Position numbers and translations under genes: made by a program. Below, piece by piece: positions 15,806 to 23,300 of a stretch of DNA of 23,344 bases. Every line of letters begins with the position of its first letter. The stretch's first letter is position 1. The stretch spans positions 1 through 23,344 of the forward strand of contig CAMFYM010000006.1 in assembly GCA_946002045.1 (NCBI GenBank), in the 5' to 3' direction. Below the pieces are notes generated by a model. That model searched no databases, was not told the DNA's origin, and saw only the letters and a program-made list of their open reading frames with translations. This DNA is from an uncultured Clostridia bacterium (lineage in GTDB: Bacteria; Bacillota; Clostridia; Oscillospirales; Acutalibacteraceae).

Positions 15806-18800
15806 ATGGATTTTTCAAAATACAAAACCGATATAAAAACTAATAAATTTATTAACGGAGAAACGATTTGCTACTCGGCAGTAACTGTTTTCTCTGTATT
15901 TTTGCTTATATCAATTAAGCAGATATTAAAGATTTTTGTTGGATTAAGTGTACCTGTTTCAGTTGCTGTTGCTTTTGCAATAGCCCAGATTGCCTCCTTT
16001 CTGTTAGAAAAGCGATTTGTCTTTAGGAAGGAAGTATTATCATCTAATTTGAAGCAGGTACTTATTTTTTTGTTCAGAGTGGCAGTTGACCTTGGCTTTT
16101 ATAAGCTGTCTGACGCGTTATTTGGCAATTTACTTGATATGCCTGCTTCGTTTGTATGGTGTGTTGCAATATCAATAGCATTTTTCTTTAATTATTTCTT
16201 TGACAGGCTTCTTGTTTTTGATTGTACTTATAAAGCAGAGCAAGTTAGATATTCAAGGCTTTATTTGTTGTTTTATGAAAACCGAAATATTCTTTTATCG
16301 GGAATAATTACCGGCATTTGCATTTCAATTATATATATCATTTATTCCGTATTCCCCTTTGGTGATATGACTGTAATGAGGATGGATCTTTATCATCAGT
16401 ACGGTCCATTGTTTGCAGAGCTTTATGAAAGAGTCGTTAATCATCAAAGCTTTTTATATTCTTGGTTTTCAGGTGGAGGAAGCAGCTTTTTAGGTAATTA
16501 TTTTAACTACCTTTCAAGCCCATTAACAGCACTTATTTTCTTGTTTGATAAAAAGGATATTTCCTTTGCAATAAGCTTTATAGTGTCTGTAAAATGCGTG
16601 CTCAGCTCCATAACCTTTGCTTATTATCTAAAAAAATCAGTAAAAGGTAACAATGCTGTTTCATCAGTATTTGGCGTGTTTTATGCTTTTAGCGCTTACT
16701 TTCTTGCCTACTACTGGAATGTTATGTGGCTTGACGGAATGATGCTTTTGCCCTTAATAATTCTTGGTATTGAATACATTATCAATAAAGGCAAAAGTGG
16801 TTTATATATAGGCTCGTTAGCTCTCCTCTTTGTATCAAGCTACTATATGGGATTTATGAGCTGTATATTTGCCGTAATATACTTTATTGCTTATTTCATT
16901 ATCTCATCAAGCTTTGGTGACAAAATTGATAGCAGGCTTGTATATACCAAAAGATTTTCCTTTAAAGCATTGCTTAATAACAAATTTTTTAACAGAGGAT
17001 TTAGATTTGCAGTCAGCAGTGTTGTTAGCGCAGCATTATGCGCCTGCATACTTATTCCTGTATTTATCATTTTAAGGTCAAGCTCAGCAACAAGTGACAG
17101 CTTCCCTACTACATTTCAATCATACTTTAATATATTTGATTTTATAACATCACATCTTGCTCATCTTGAAACTACAATAAGAAGCAGTGGTGATGATGTT
17201 TTACCAAATATTTATTCTGGAATTTTAGCAATTATTCTTATGCCGTTATTTGTGGTTAATAAGGATATTAAGATCAAGGAAAAGGCATCATACATTGTTA
17301 TGCTGTTACTGCTTCTTTTTAGCTTTAATAATAATTGTATGAATTTTATTTGGCATGCATTTCATTTTCCTAATGATTTACCCTTTAGATTTTCATATAT
17401 GTATTCATTTATTCTGCTTGTTTGTGGTTATAAGTGTATGCAAAAATTCAAATCCATTGACACAAAGGATATTTGCTTTGTTGGTATGTCCTGGGTGTTC
17501 TTTATCATCCTTGCCCAAAAAATGTCAACAACAAAAATGTCCGAGCCTACAATATACATCAGTATTGCATTTGTAATTTTGTGGACCGGCGCATTGTATC
17601 TGTATAAAAACAACAAGCTTGACAAGGCAATTATTACTGCCATAGCAATCGTTTTAGTATTTAGCGAGGTTTTAATCGCAGATACAAAGGCACTTCTAAT
17701 AACACAGGCTAATAAGGATTACAAATCAAAATACGATTCATATACCGAAGCTATTGACACAATTCATAATTCAGACAATGACTTTTACAGAGAAGAGTTA
17801 ACCTATCTTGAAACAAGAATGGATCCGTCATATTTTGGCTACAACGGTATGTCTGTATTCTCATCAATGGCTTATGAGGATTATTCACAGCTACAGTACA
17901 GCTTAGGTATGTTTGGCAACAGAATTAACAGCTACACATATTATCCACAGACACCTGTATATAATATGATGTTCAATATAAAATATTTAATTAAGTCAGA
18001 CATTAGCCTAACACCAAATGAAAGCTTTTATAAGCATCAACTGACTACCGAAAACGGAAAAATTGATGTATATAAAAACAAATACTGCCTGCCTATCGCC
18101 TTTGCTGTAAACGAGGAGGTTTATAATTGGCAGGAGGAGGAAGGCAATCCCTTTGAGCTCCAAAGCACATTTTTTGAAATGGCAACCGGCTATAATAATG
18201 TATTCAAGGAGGTTGATTTCCTCAACACAGAATTTGACGGTGTAACAGGTGAGGATGTAACTAATAACGGTACCTTCTATTTTTACAAGCAGGACAGTGA
18301 ATCTGATTACGGATATGCAACCTTTACTGTAACTCCTAAAAGTGACGGATGCTTTTATCTGTATATCACCTCCCCTGATATTGAAACTATTGAAGTAACA
18401 AAGACAAATCTTACGGATTATACTCAATCAATCAACGAGCCCTATATTCTTGATTTAGGTTATTGTGAAGAAGGCGAAGAGATAAAAATTTCTCTTAACT
18501 GTGGTCAGGCTGACAGTGAGCAAACATATGCTGAAATCTATGCTTACACCATTGATGAAGATGTATTTAAAAACGGATATAACAGATTATCCTCCTCATC
18601 ATTAAATGTTGAGTATCATAGCGATACAACTATTAAAGGCAAAATAAATGTTAAGGAAAGCAGTATCCTATATTCGTCAATTCCCTATGACGAGGGATGG
18701 ACAGTACTTGTTGACGGCAAAAAGGCTGAAAGTGTTAAGCTGGCAGATGCAATGCTGGGTGCTGCTATAACAGCCGGTGACCATACAGTAGAATATATTT

Positions 18801-18910
18801 ATAATCCAAGGGGAATGAATGTTGGCATAGCAGTATCTGCAATTACTGCTGCATCACTTTTAGGATATGGAATATATACAATTAAGCGAAAAAGGGCTGC
18901 AAAAAAATAA
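15806..18910 (+). CDS. GtrA-YfhO fusion membrane protein (putative lipid-linked sugar flippase plus GT-C glycosyltransferase)
   Basis: The protein has 1034 residues in two parts. Residues about 20-140 look like a GtrA domain: four membrane helices with the two arginine-containing motifs SFLLEKRFVF (64-73) and FFFNYFFDRLLVF (126-138). Residues about 160-1034 match the YfhO family: DLYHQY (194-199) after the first helix, YWNVMWLDGMMLLPL, many further helices, then a large extracytoplasmic beta-rich domain. The family-typical end IPYDEGWTVLVDGKKA and PRGMN, a last helix and a KRKR tail complete it. GtrA proteins are implicated in moving undecaprenyl-phosphate sugars. YfhO is linked to glycosylation of lipoteichoic acid, and GT-C activity is inferred. 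The donor and acceptor are unknown. It diverges from spoIIIAA. Confidence 0.85.
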   Translation: MDFSKYKTDIKTNKFINGETICYSAVTVFSVFLLISIKQILKIFVGLSVPVSVAVAFAIAQIASFLLEKRFVFRKEVLSSNLKQVLIFLFRVAVDLGFYKLSDALFGNLLDMPASFVWCVAISIAFFFNYFFDRLLVFDCTYKAEQVRYSRLYLLFYENRNILLSGIITGICISIIYIIYSVFPFGDMTVMRMDLYHQYGPLFAELYERVVNHQSFLYSWFSGGGSSFLGNYFNYLSSPLTALIFLFDKKDISFAISFIVSVKCVLSSITFAYYLKKSVKGNNAVSSVFGVFYAFSAYFLAYYWNVMWLDGMMLLPLIILGIEYIINKGKSGLYIGSLALLFVSSYYMGFMSCIFAVIYFIAYFIISSSFGDKIDSRLVYTKRFSFKALLNNKFFNRGFRFAVSSVVSAALCACILIPVFIILRSSSATSDSFPTTFQSYFNIFDFITSHLAHLETTIRSSGDDVLPNIYSGILAIILMPLFVVNKDIKIKEKASYIVMLLLLLFSFNNNCMNFIWHAFHFPNDLPFRFSYMYSFILLVCGYKCMQKFKSIDTKDICFVGMSWVFFIILAQKMSTTKMSEPTIYISIAFVILWTGALYLYKNNKLDKAIITAIAIVLVFSEVLIADTKALLITQANKDYKSKYDSYTEAIDTIHNSDNDFYREELTYLETRMDPSYFGYNGMSVFSSMAYEDYSQLQYSLGMFGNRINSYTYYPQTPVYNMMFNIKYLIKSDISLTPNESFYKHQLTTENGKIDVYKNKYCLPIAFAVNEEVYNWQEEEGNPFELQSTFFEMATGYNNVFKEVDFLNTEFDGVTGEDVTNNGTFYFYKQDSESDYGYATFTVTPKSDGCFYLYITSPDIETIEVTKTNLTDYTQSINEPYILDLGYCEEGEEIKISLNCGQADSEQTYAEIYAYTIDEDVFKNGYNRLSSSSLNVEYHSDTTIKGKINVKESSILYSSIPYDEGWTVLVDGKKAESVKLADAMLGAAITAGDHTVEYIYNPRGMNVGIAVSAITAASLLGYGIYTIKRKRAAKK

Positions 18911-18947
18911 TATTTTGTGTCAGCACAACATTTCTATAAATTAGTTA

Positions 18948-18976
18948 TTTACAACAATAATTTTTTGTTGTAGAAT
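18948..18976 (+). promoter_or_regulatory. Sigma-A-type promoter for prs, with an inverted repeat in the spacer
   Basis: A -35 TTTACA (18948-18953) and a -10 TAGAAT (18971-18976) are separated by exactly 17 bases. The 8-bp inverted repeat TACAACAA/TTGTTGTA (18950-18957 and 18965-18972) fills the space between them. It is not followed by a T-run, so it is more likely an operator or chance symmetry than a terminator. The predicted start is near 18983, ahead of AGAGGAG. Confidence 0.65.
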
Positions 18977-19008
18977 ATGCGTGTAAAAAATGAGAGGAGT
19001 CTAAAGAC

Positions 19009-20193
19009 ATGGCAAGACAAACTGCAGAAAACATCAACACAATTCCGGTGGGACCACTTGGCATAATAGGTATGCCCGGATGCGAAAAGCTTACAGACAA
19101 GATTGACAAGTATCTTGTTGAGTGGAGGAAAACACAGGCAACAGAGCATAAGGAAAATGTTGCGTTTTTCGGCTATCAGCGTGATACATTTAAAATCAAT
19201 GTTTCTGTTCCTCGCTTTGGCAGTGGTGAAAGTAAGGGCGTTATTGCCGAAACCGTAAGAGGCTATGATATTTACATTGTTGCAGATGTATTCAATTATA
19301 GCTGTACATATAAAATGTATGGTATGACCGTACCAAAATCACCTGACGACCATTTTGCTGACCTTAAAAGAGTTATTCACGCTCTTTCATCAAAGCCAAA
19401 AAGAGTGTCGGTAATTATGCCAATGCTTTACGAGGGCAGGCAGCACAAGAGAAGTGCAAGAGAATCATTAGACTGTGCAATGGCTTTACAGGAGCTTGTA
19501 GAGCTTGGTGTCGATAACATCATCACCTTTGACGCACACGACCAAAGAGTTCAAAACTCTATTCCTAATCACTCATTTGAAAATGTTATGCCAACATACC
19601 AAATGATAAAGGCTCTTGTTAACAATGTTGAAGACCTTACAATAGACCCTGACCATTTGATGATTATTTCTCCTGATGAGGGTGCAATGCATAGATGTAT
19701 TTATTTTGCCACTCAGTTAGGTGTAAATCTCGGTATGTTCTATAAAAGAAGGGATTATACTAAAATTGTAAACGGACGCAACCCTATTGTTGAGCATCAG
19801 TACCTTGGTGATTCTGTTGAGGGTAAGGATATAATTATAGTTGATGATATGATTTCTTCGGGCGAATCAATGCTTGAAGTTGCAAGCAAGCTTAAAAAGC
19901 TTGGCTGTGCAAGAATTTTTGTTTGCACAACATTCGGATTATTCTGTAATGGTCTTGAGGTGTTTGACAAGGCTTATGCTGACGGTGTATTTGACAAAGT
20001 ATTTACTACTAACGGCGTTTATCAAAGCCCGGAGCTTTTAAGCCGTGAATGGTATGGCAATGTTGAGCTGTCAAAATATACTGCTTATCTTATTGATACT
20101 CTCAATCACGATATGTCTGTATCTTCACTTCTTGACTCTTCAGATAAAATAAATAAGCTCCTTGTAAAGAAAGGCTTAAAGGAGGAAAAATAA
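19009..20193 (+). CDS. prs: Ribose-phosphate pyrophosphokinase (PRPP synthetase), long clostridial form
   Basis: PRPP synthetase makes 5-phosphoribosyl diphosphate from ribose 5-phosphate and ATP for nucleotide, histidine, tryptophan and NAD synthesis. Visible motifs are the ATP-loop-like MPMLYEGRQHKR (138-148, classic MPYxxYxRQDRK), FDAHDQRVQNSI (174-185, classic DLHxxQIQGFF), SPDEGAMHR (221-229) and the PRPP loop DIIIVDDMISSGES (274-287). It has 394 residues against about 315 for the classic enzyme. The extra length is mainly an N-terminal region of about 50 residues and a C-terminal tail. Several motif positions diverge, so allostery or substrate use may differ. The stop overlaps the next ATG (TAATG). 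Confidence 0.9.
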   Translation: MARQTAENINTIPVGPLGIIGMPGCEKLTDKIDKYLVEWRKTQATEHKENVAFFGYQRDTFKINVSVPRFGSGESKGVIAETVRGYDIYIVADVFNYSCTYKMYGMTVPKSPDDHFADLKRVIHALSSKPKRVSVIMPMLYEGRQHKRSARESLDCAMALQELVELGVDNIITFDAHDQRVQNSIPNHSFENVMPTYQMIKALVNNVEDLTIDPDHLMIISPDEGAMHRCIYFATQLGVNLGMFYKRRDYTKIVNGRNPIVEHQYLGDSVEGKDIIIVDDMISSGESMLEVASKLKKLGCARIFVCTTFGLFCNGLEVFDKAYADGVFDKVFTTNGVYQSPELLSREWYGNVELSKYTAYLIDTLNHDMSVSSLLDSSDKINKLLVKKGLKEEK

Positions 20194-20702
20194 TGGCAGT
20201 AAAAAAATTATCTGCTCCAAAAATTATTGCTATTGTAATTGCTGTTATTATTGTTGTCGCAGGTATCGGTAGTGCTGTTTACTGCGTTACCACCGAGCAA
20301 AGTCCTGCACAGGCATTTAACAGCGTTATTAAATCAAATGACGAAAAGATATTAGGTAAATGGCAAAGTCAGTCAAAGCCCGGATTATTCGCATTTGTTT
20401 TTTATGAGGATGGATCATATGATTCCTACATTTCAACTGTTAACTTTTCAGGTAAGTACGAAATTAAAGGCAACAAGCTAACACTTACAAATCCTGAAAC
20501 AGCAAAGGATATTATTTATAAGTTTACTGTTAACGAAAAGGTGCTTAAATTAACCTTAATTGAGGAGGACGGTAAAAAGCCGGAGGAGGCAGAGGAAAAT
20601 TCGTTTGATAAGGTTGACGAATTAAATCAAAAATCATTTACTGATCTTCTTGGCGAGCTTAAACAAAGCAACGATACAAACGATACAACAGATAGTGAAT
20701 AA
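20193..20702 (+). CDS. Membrane-anchored protein with a lipocalin-like beta domain, function unknown
   Basis: I do not recognise a named gene. The 169-residue product has a basic N-terminus and one membrane helix (about 10-32). It then has an extracytoplasmic domain with a GKW opening strand (55-57), YEDGSYDSY (71-79) and GKYEIKGNKLTLT (87-99). This pattern is common in small lipocalin-like or DUF-type 'lipid/heme pocket' domains of Clostridia. An acidic, low-complexity tail (125-169, rich in E, D, N, T) follows. Cys31 is at the end of the helix, but the surrounding residues are a poor lipobox. It is translationally coupled to prs (1-base overlap, GGAGG site) and closed by a terminator, so the two form a unit. 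Confidence 0.75.
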   Translation: MAVKKLSAPKIIAIVIAVIIVVAGIGSAVYCVTTEQSPAQAFNSVIKSNDEKILGKWQSQSKPGLFAFVFYEDGSYDSYISTVNFSGKYEIKGNKLTLTNPETAKDIIYKFTVNEKVLKLTLIEEDGKKPEEAEENSFDKVDELNQKSFTDLLGELKQSNDTNDTTDSE

Positions 20703-20713
20703 TATAAAAAAGT

Positions 20714-20747
20714 AACCCCGATATTAAGTATCGAGGTTATTTTTATT
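20714..20747 (+). terminator. Rho-independent terminator after the prs unit
   Basis: A 10-bp stem (20714-20723 with 20729-20738, one C-A mismatch) with a TTAAG loop is followed by ATTTTTATT. It lies 11 bases after the stop of the small membrane protein gene and separates the prs pair from spoIIID. Confidence 0.88.
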
Positions 20748-20784
20748 ACATCTAATCATATACATTATTAGGAAGGTGAAAAAC

Positions 20785-21051
20785 TTGATTGGTAATGTAG
20801 AGAAAAGATGTATTGATATTGGTCATTATATTATTGAAACAAAAGCAACTGTAAGACAGGCAGCAGTTGTGTTTGGTATCAGCAAATCAACCGTACATAA
20901 CGATGTGACTAAAAGATTGTCTGAAATAAATCCTCTTTTATGCAGCGAGGTTAAAGAAGTACTTGAGGAAAACAAGGCTCAAAGACATATTAGAGGTGGA
21001 TTGGCAACAAAGGAAAAGTACAACAGAATAAAAAGAGATAATAATGTTTGA
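20785..21051 (+). CDS. spoIIID: Stage III sporulation transcriptional regulator SpoIIID (TTG start)
   Basis: SpoIIID is a small DNA-binding regulator acting in the mother cell with sigma-E to switch genes on or off. The 88-residue product carries a helix-turn-helix with TVRQAAVVFGISKSTVHNDV (26-45), then EINPLL, VKEVLEENKAQRHIRGGLATK and a basic tail. TTG at 20785 was preferred to GTG at 20776 because GGAAGGTGA (20771-20779) would then sit 5 bases ahead. It also gives exactly the Bacillus spacing of 13 residues up to the I-x-I-G motif. It follows the prs-unit terminator by about 40 bases. No sigma-E promoter could be convincingly placed in that space. Confidence 0.95.
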   Translation: MIGNVEKRCIDIGHYIIETKATVRQAAVVFGISKSTVHNDVTKRLSEINPLLCSEVKEVLEENKAQRHIRGGLATKEKYNRIKRDNNV

Positions 21052-21076
21052 TTTTTTAGTATGATGGTGATAGAAT
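21048..21076 (+). promoter_or_regulatory. Extended -10 promoter for proC
   Basis: A -35 TTGATT (21048-21053), a 17-base spacer and a -10 TAGAAT (21071-21076) with TGA immediately before it (extended -10) are present. The -35 overlaps the spoIIID stop codon. The start would be near 21083, ahead of the AAAGGA ribosome binding site at 21094-21099. Confidence 0.6.
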
Positions 21077-21107
21077 AAGTTATCATTATAATTAAAGGAT
21101 GTTAAAT

Positions 21108-21905
21108 ATGAAAATTGGATTTATCGGTTGTGGAAATATGGCGAGTGCAATTATTGGTGGTATTATTTCAAGTCAGGTAATCACTGCAGAAGATATAAAC
21201 ATTTATGATGTGTACTCCCCTGCCTGCGAGAAAATCAGTAGCACTTCCCCTGTTAAAATCTGTAAAAACGAGGCAGAGGTTGTTGAGTTAAGTGATATAG
21301 TTATCCTTGCAGTAAAGCCAAATGTAATAAAAGATGTATTAACTAAAATAGATAGATATGTTGAAAATTACAATCCTTTGTTAATTTCCATCGCAGCAGG
21401 TAAAACTATTGAATATTTAGAGAGCTGCTTAACCTCATCAGCAAAGATTGTCAGAGTAATGCCTAATATAAATGCAAAGGTTAAGGAGGCAATCAGTGCA
21501 TATTGTTATAATTCAAATGTAACAAAAGAAGATATTTCTAATGTTGAAATGATACTCAATAGCTTTGGCACATCAATATATGTTAAAGAGGCTGACTTTT
21601 CAATATTCAGTGCTATCGGTGGATGCTCCCCTGCCTTTACCTTTATTTTTATTGATGCACTTGCAAGAGCAGGTGTTAAGTACGGACTTAAAAGGGATGA
21701 CGCATTAAGGATTGCAGCACAAACAGTTTATGGCAGTGCAAAAACGATTATAGAAAGCAACGAGCATCCTTATAAGCTTGTTGACAGTGTTTGCTCTCCG
21801 GGTGGTACTACCATTGAAGGTGTAACATCATTACAGGCTGACGGCTTTGAAAACGCAGTCCACAACGCAGTCAAAAAATCATTTGAAAAAGACAAAATGT
21901 TATAA
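21108..21905 (+). CDS. proC: Pyrroline-5-carboxylate reductase
   Basis: ProC reduces 1-pyrroline-5-carboxylate to L-proline with NAD(P)H, the last step of proline synthesis. The 265-residue product has an N-terminal Rossmann motif IGFIGCGNMA (3-12), V-I-L-A-V-K-P (66-72), VRVMPNINAKV, SAIGGCSPAF, and the catalytic-region signature VCSPGGTTIEGV near the C-terminus. The ATG at 21108 has AAAGGA 8 bases upstream; the ATG three codons earlier lies on the ribosome binding site and is less likely. The gene has its own promoter and shares a terminator with the converging metK. Confidence 0.96.
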   Translation: MKIGFIGCGNMASAIIGGIISSQVITAEDINIYDVYSPACEKISSTSPVKICKNEAEVVELSDIVILAVKPNVIKDVLTKIDRYVENYNPLLISIAAGKTIEYLESCLTSSAKIVRVMPNINAKVKEAISAYCYNSNVTKEDISNVEMILNSFGTSIYVKEADFSIFSAIGGCSPAFTFIFIDALARAGVKYGLKRDDALRIAAQTVYGSAKTIIESNEHPYKLVDSVCSPGGTTIEGVTSLQADGFENAVHNAVKKSFEKDKML

Positions 21906-21906
21906 A

Positions 21907-21940
21907 AAAACACACCCGTAAGGGTGTGTTTTCGTTTTTA
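21907..21940. terminator. Bidirectional terminator between proC and metK
   Basis: An 11-bp stem AAAACACACCC/GGGTGTGTTTT (21907-21917 with 21922-21932) carries a GTAA loop. On the plus strand it is followed by CGTTTTT. On the minus strand the A-run at 21904-21910 supplies the U-tract for metK. It fills almost the whole 32-base gap between the two converging stops. Confidence 0.92.
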
Positions 21941-23116
21941 AAGATATTTTTTGATTTCATCAACCATGTCGGTCTTTTCCCATGAAACGTCTAAATCTTC
22001 TCGACCCATATGACCATAGGCAGCAACATTTTTGTATATAGGCTTTCTAAGGTCAAGTCTTTTTATAATTGCAGATGGTCTAAGGTCAAATACCTTATTA
22101 ACAATATCGCTGATTTGTTCATCAGAGATTTTGCCTGTGCCAAATGTATCAATCATAACCGATACAGGCTTTGCAACGCCGATTGCATATGCAAGCTCAA
22201 CCTCGCACTTATCTGCAATGCCTGATGCAACAATGTTTTTAGCAACCCAACGAGCAGCATAAGCAGCACTTCTGTCAACCTTTGTTGGGTCCTTACCACT
22301 AAATGCACCACCACCGTGACGAGCATAACCACCGTATGTATCAACAATAATTTTTCTGCCTGTTAAGCCTGAATCACCGTTTGGACCACCGATAACAAAT
22401 CTGCCTGTTGGGTTAACAAAGTAATTTGTGTCACCATCCATAAGCTCCTCAGGAATAGTAGTTTTAATTACCTTCTCAATTATATCCTCACGAAGCTGTG
22501 AAAGTTCAACATCAGCGCTGTGCTGGCTTGATACAACAACAGTTGTTACCTTAACAGGCTTACCGTCTTCATATTCAACAGTAACCTGTGTTTTACCATC
22601 AGCATAAAGATAAGGAAGTGTACCGTCCTCTCTAACCTCTGTAAGCTTAACTGCAAGCTTGTGAGCAAGGCTAATTGGAAGTGGCATAAGCTCCTTTGTT
22701 TCGTTACAAGCATAACCAAACATCATGCCCTGATCTCCGGCACCGTTAAGATTAGCTTCATCCTCATCATTATTTTTCAGCTCATATGATTTGTCAACAC
22801 CTAAAGCAATATCTGCTGACTGCTTATCAAGAGCAGTAAGTACTGCGCAGGTATTACCATTAAAGCCCTTTGCGTCATCATCATATCCGATTTCACAAAC
22901 AGTCTTACGAACGATTGCAGGAATATCTACCTGTGCATTAGTTGTAATTTCGCCCATAACAAGAACCTGTCCTGTTGTGCATGTTGTCTCACAGGCAACA
23001 CGGCTCATTGGGTCTTGCTTTAGCATTTCGTCAAGAATAGCGTCAGAAATTTGGTCACAAATTTTATCAGGATGACCCTTTGTAACTGATTCGCTTGTAA
23101 ATAAGAATTTAGACAT
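21938..23116 (-). CDS. metK: S-adenosylmethionine synthetase
   Basis: MetK makes S-adenosylmethionine from ATP and methionine as a cytoplasmic tetramer needing Mg2+ and K+. The 392-residue length is normal. Signature blocks are GHPDKICDQISDA (14-26), GAGDQGMMFGYA (125-136) and the glycine-rich loop GGGAFSGKDPTKVDRS (268-283). The ATG is preceded by AGAGGT. Expression is controlled by the SAM-I riboswitch and terminator directly upstream, giving feedback by the enzyme's own product. Confidence 0.98.
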   Translation of the reverse strand: MSKFLFTSESVTKGHPDKICDQISDAILDEMLKQDPMSRVACETTCTTGQVLVMGEITTNAQVDIPAIVRKTVCEIGYDDDAKGFNGNTCAVLTALDKQSADIALGVDKSYELKNNDEDEANLNGAGDQGMMFGYACNETKELMPLPISLAHKLAVKLTEVREDGTLPYLYADGKTQVTVEYEDGKPVKVTTVVVSSQHSADVELSQLREDIIEKVIKTTIPEELMDGDTNYFVNPTGRFVIGGPNGDSGLTGRKIIVDTYGGYARHGGGAFSGKDPTKVDRSAAYAARWVAKNIVASGIADKCEVELAYAIGVAKPVSVMIDTFGTGKISDEQISDIVNKVFDLRPSAIIKRLDLRKPIYKNVAAYGHMGREDLDVSWEKTDMVDEIKKYL

Positions 23117-23142
23117 ATTATTACCTCTCTTCCCTTATCAAT

Positions 23143-23168
23143 AAAAAAACACATACCAAGTATGTGTT
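23143..23168 (-). terminator. Riboswitch expression-platform terminator of metK
   Basis: A perfect 9-bp stem AACACATAC/GTATGTGTT (23160-23168 with 23148-23156) with a 3-base loop is followed on the minus strand by a run of seven U (complement of 23143-23149). It lies between the SAM-I aptamer and the metK ribosome binding site. An alternative pairing of 23182-23194 with 23152-23162 would disrupt it (the antiterminator). Confidence 0.93.
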
Positions 23169-23176
23169 GAAAAAAA

Positions 23177-23267
23177 CTCATCACTCGGAATATGCAGGTA
23201 TTAGCACCTTACAAAAAGCAGGTTGCTGTGGCATCACAGGGCCAGTCCCTCAGCCACTCTTGATAAG
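23177..23267 (-). ncRNA. SAM-I (S-box) riboswitch aptamer
   Basis: On the minus strand the S-box consensus is easily read: CTTATCAAGAG, GAGGGACTGGCCC, GCAACC and GGTGCTAATACCTGC. The outer helix P1 pairs CTTATCA (23261-23267) with TGATGAG (23177-23183), including one G-U pair. Binding of S-adenosylmethionine stabilises P1 and lets the downstream terminator form, which stops metK transcription. The rest of the metK leader (23117-23142) is only the ribosome binding site region. Confidence 0.96.
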
Positions 23268-23300
23268 AATATTTAGTTCTCAATAATATTACAACAAGTA

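Noticed and set aside
18915..18928. Small hairpin TTGTG-TCAG-CACAA after the GtrA-YfhO gene as a terminator
   Set aside because: It has only five base pairs and is followed by CATTTCTAT rather than a T-run; too weak to call.
21087..21092. Perfect TATAAT upstream of proC
   Set aside because: It has no suitable -35, and its start would lie on the ribosome binding site and start codon. The extended -10 TAGAAT at 21071-21076 fits better.
23270..23297. Promoter TTGTTG/TAAATA in front of the metK riboswitch
   Set aside because: The spacing is 16, but transcription would start at about 23263, inside the first strand of P1, and would cut off part of the aptamer.
1..23300. CRISPR arrays, transposons, prophage genes, tRNA or rRNA genes, toxin-antitoxin or defence cassettes
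   Set aside because: None seen on either strand. Intergenic gaps are all shorter than 300 bases and are explained by promoters, terminators and one riboswitch. The window is mostly conserved core sequence with no sign of recent transfer.
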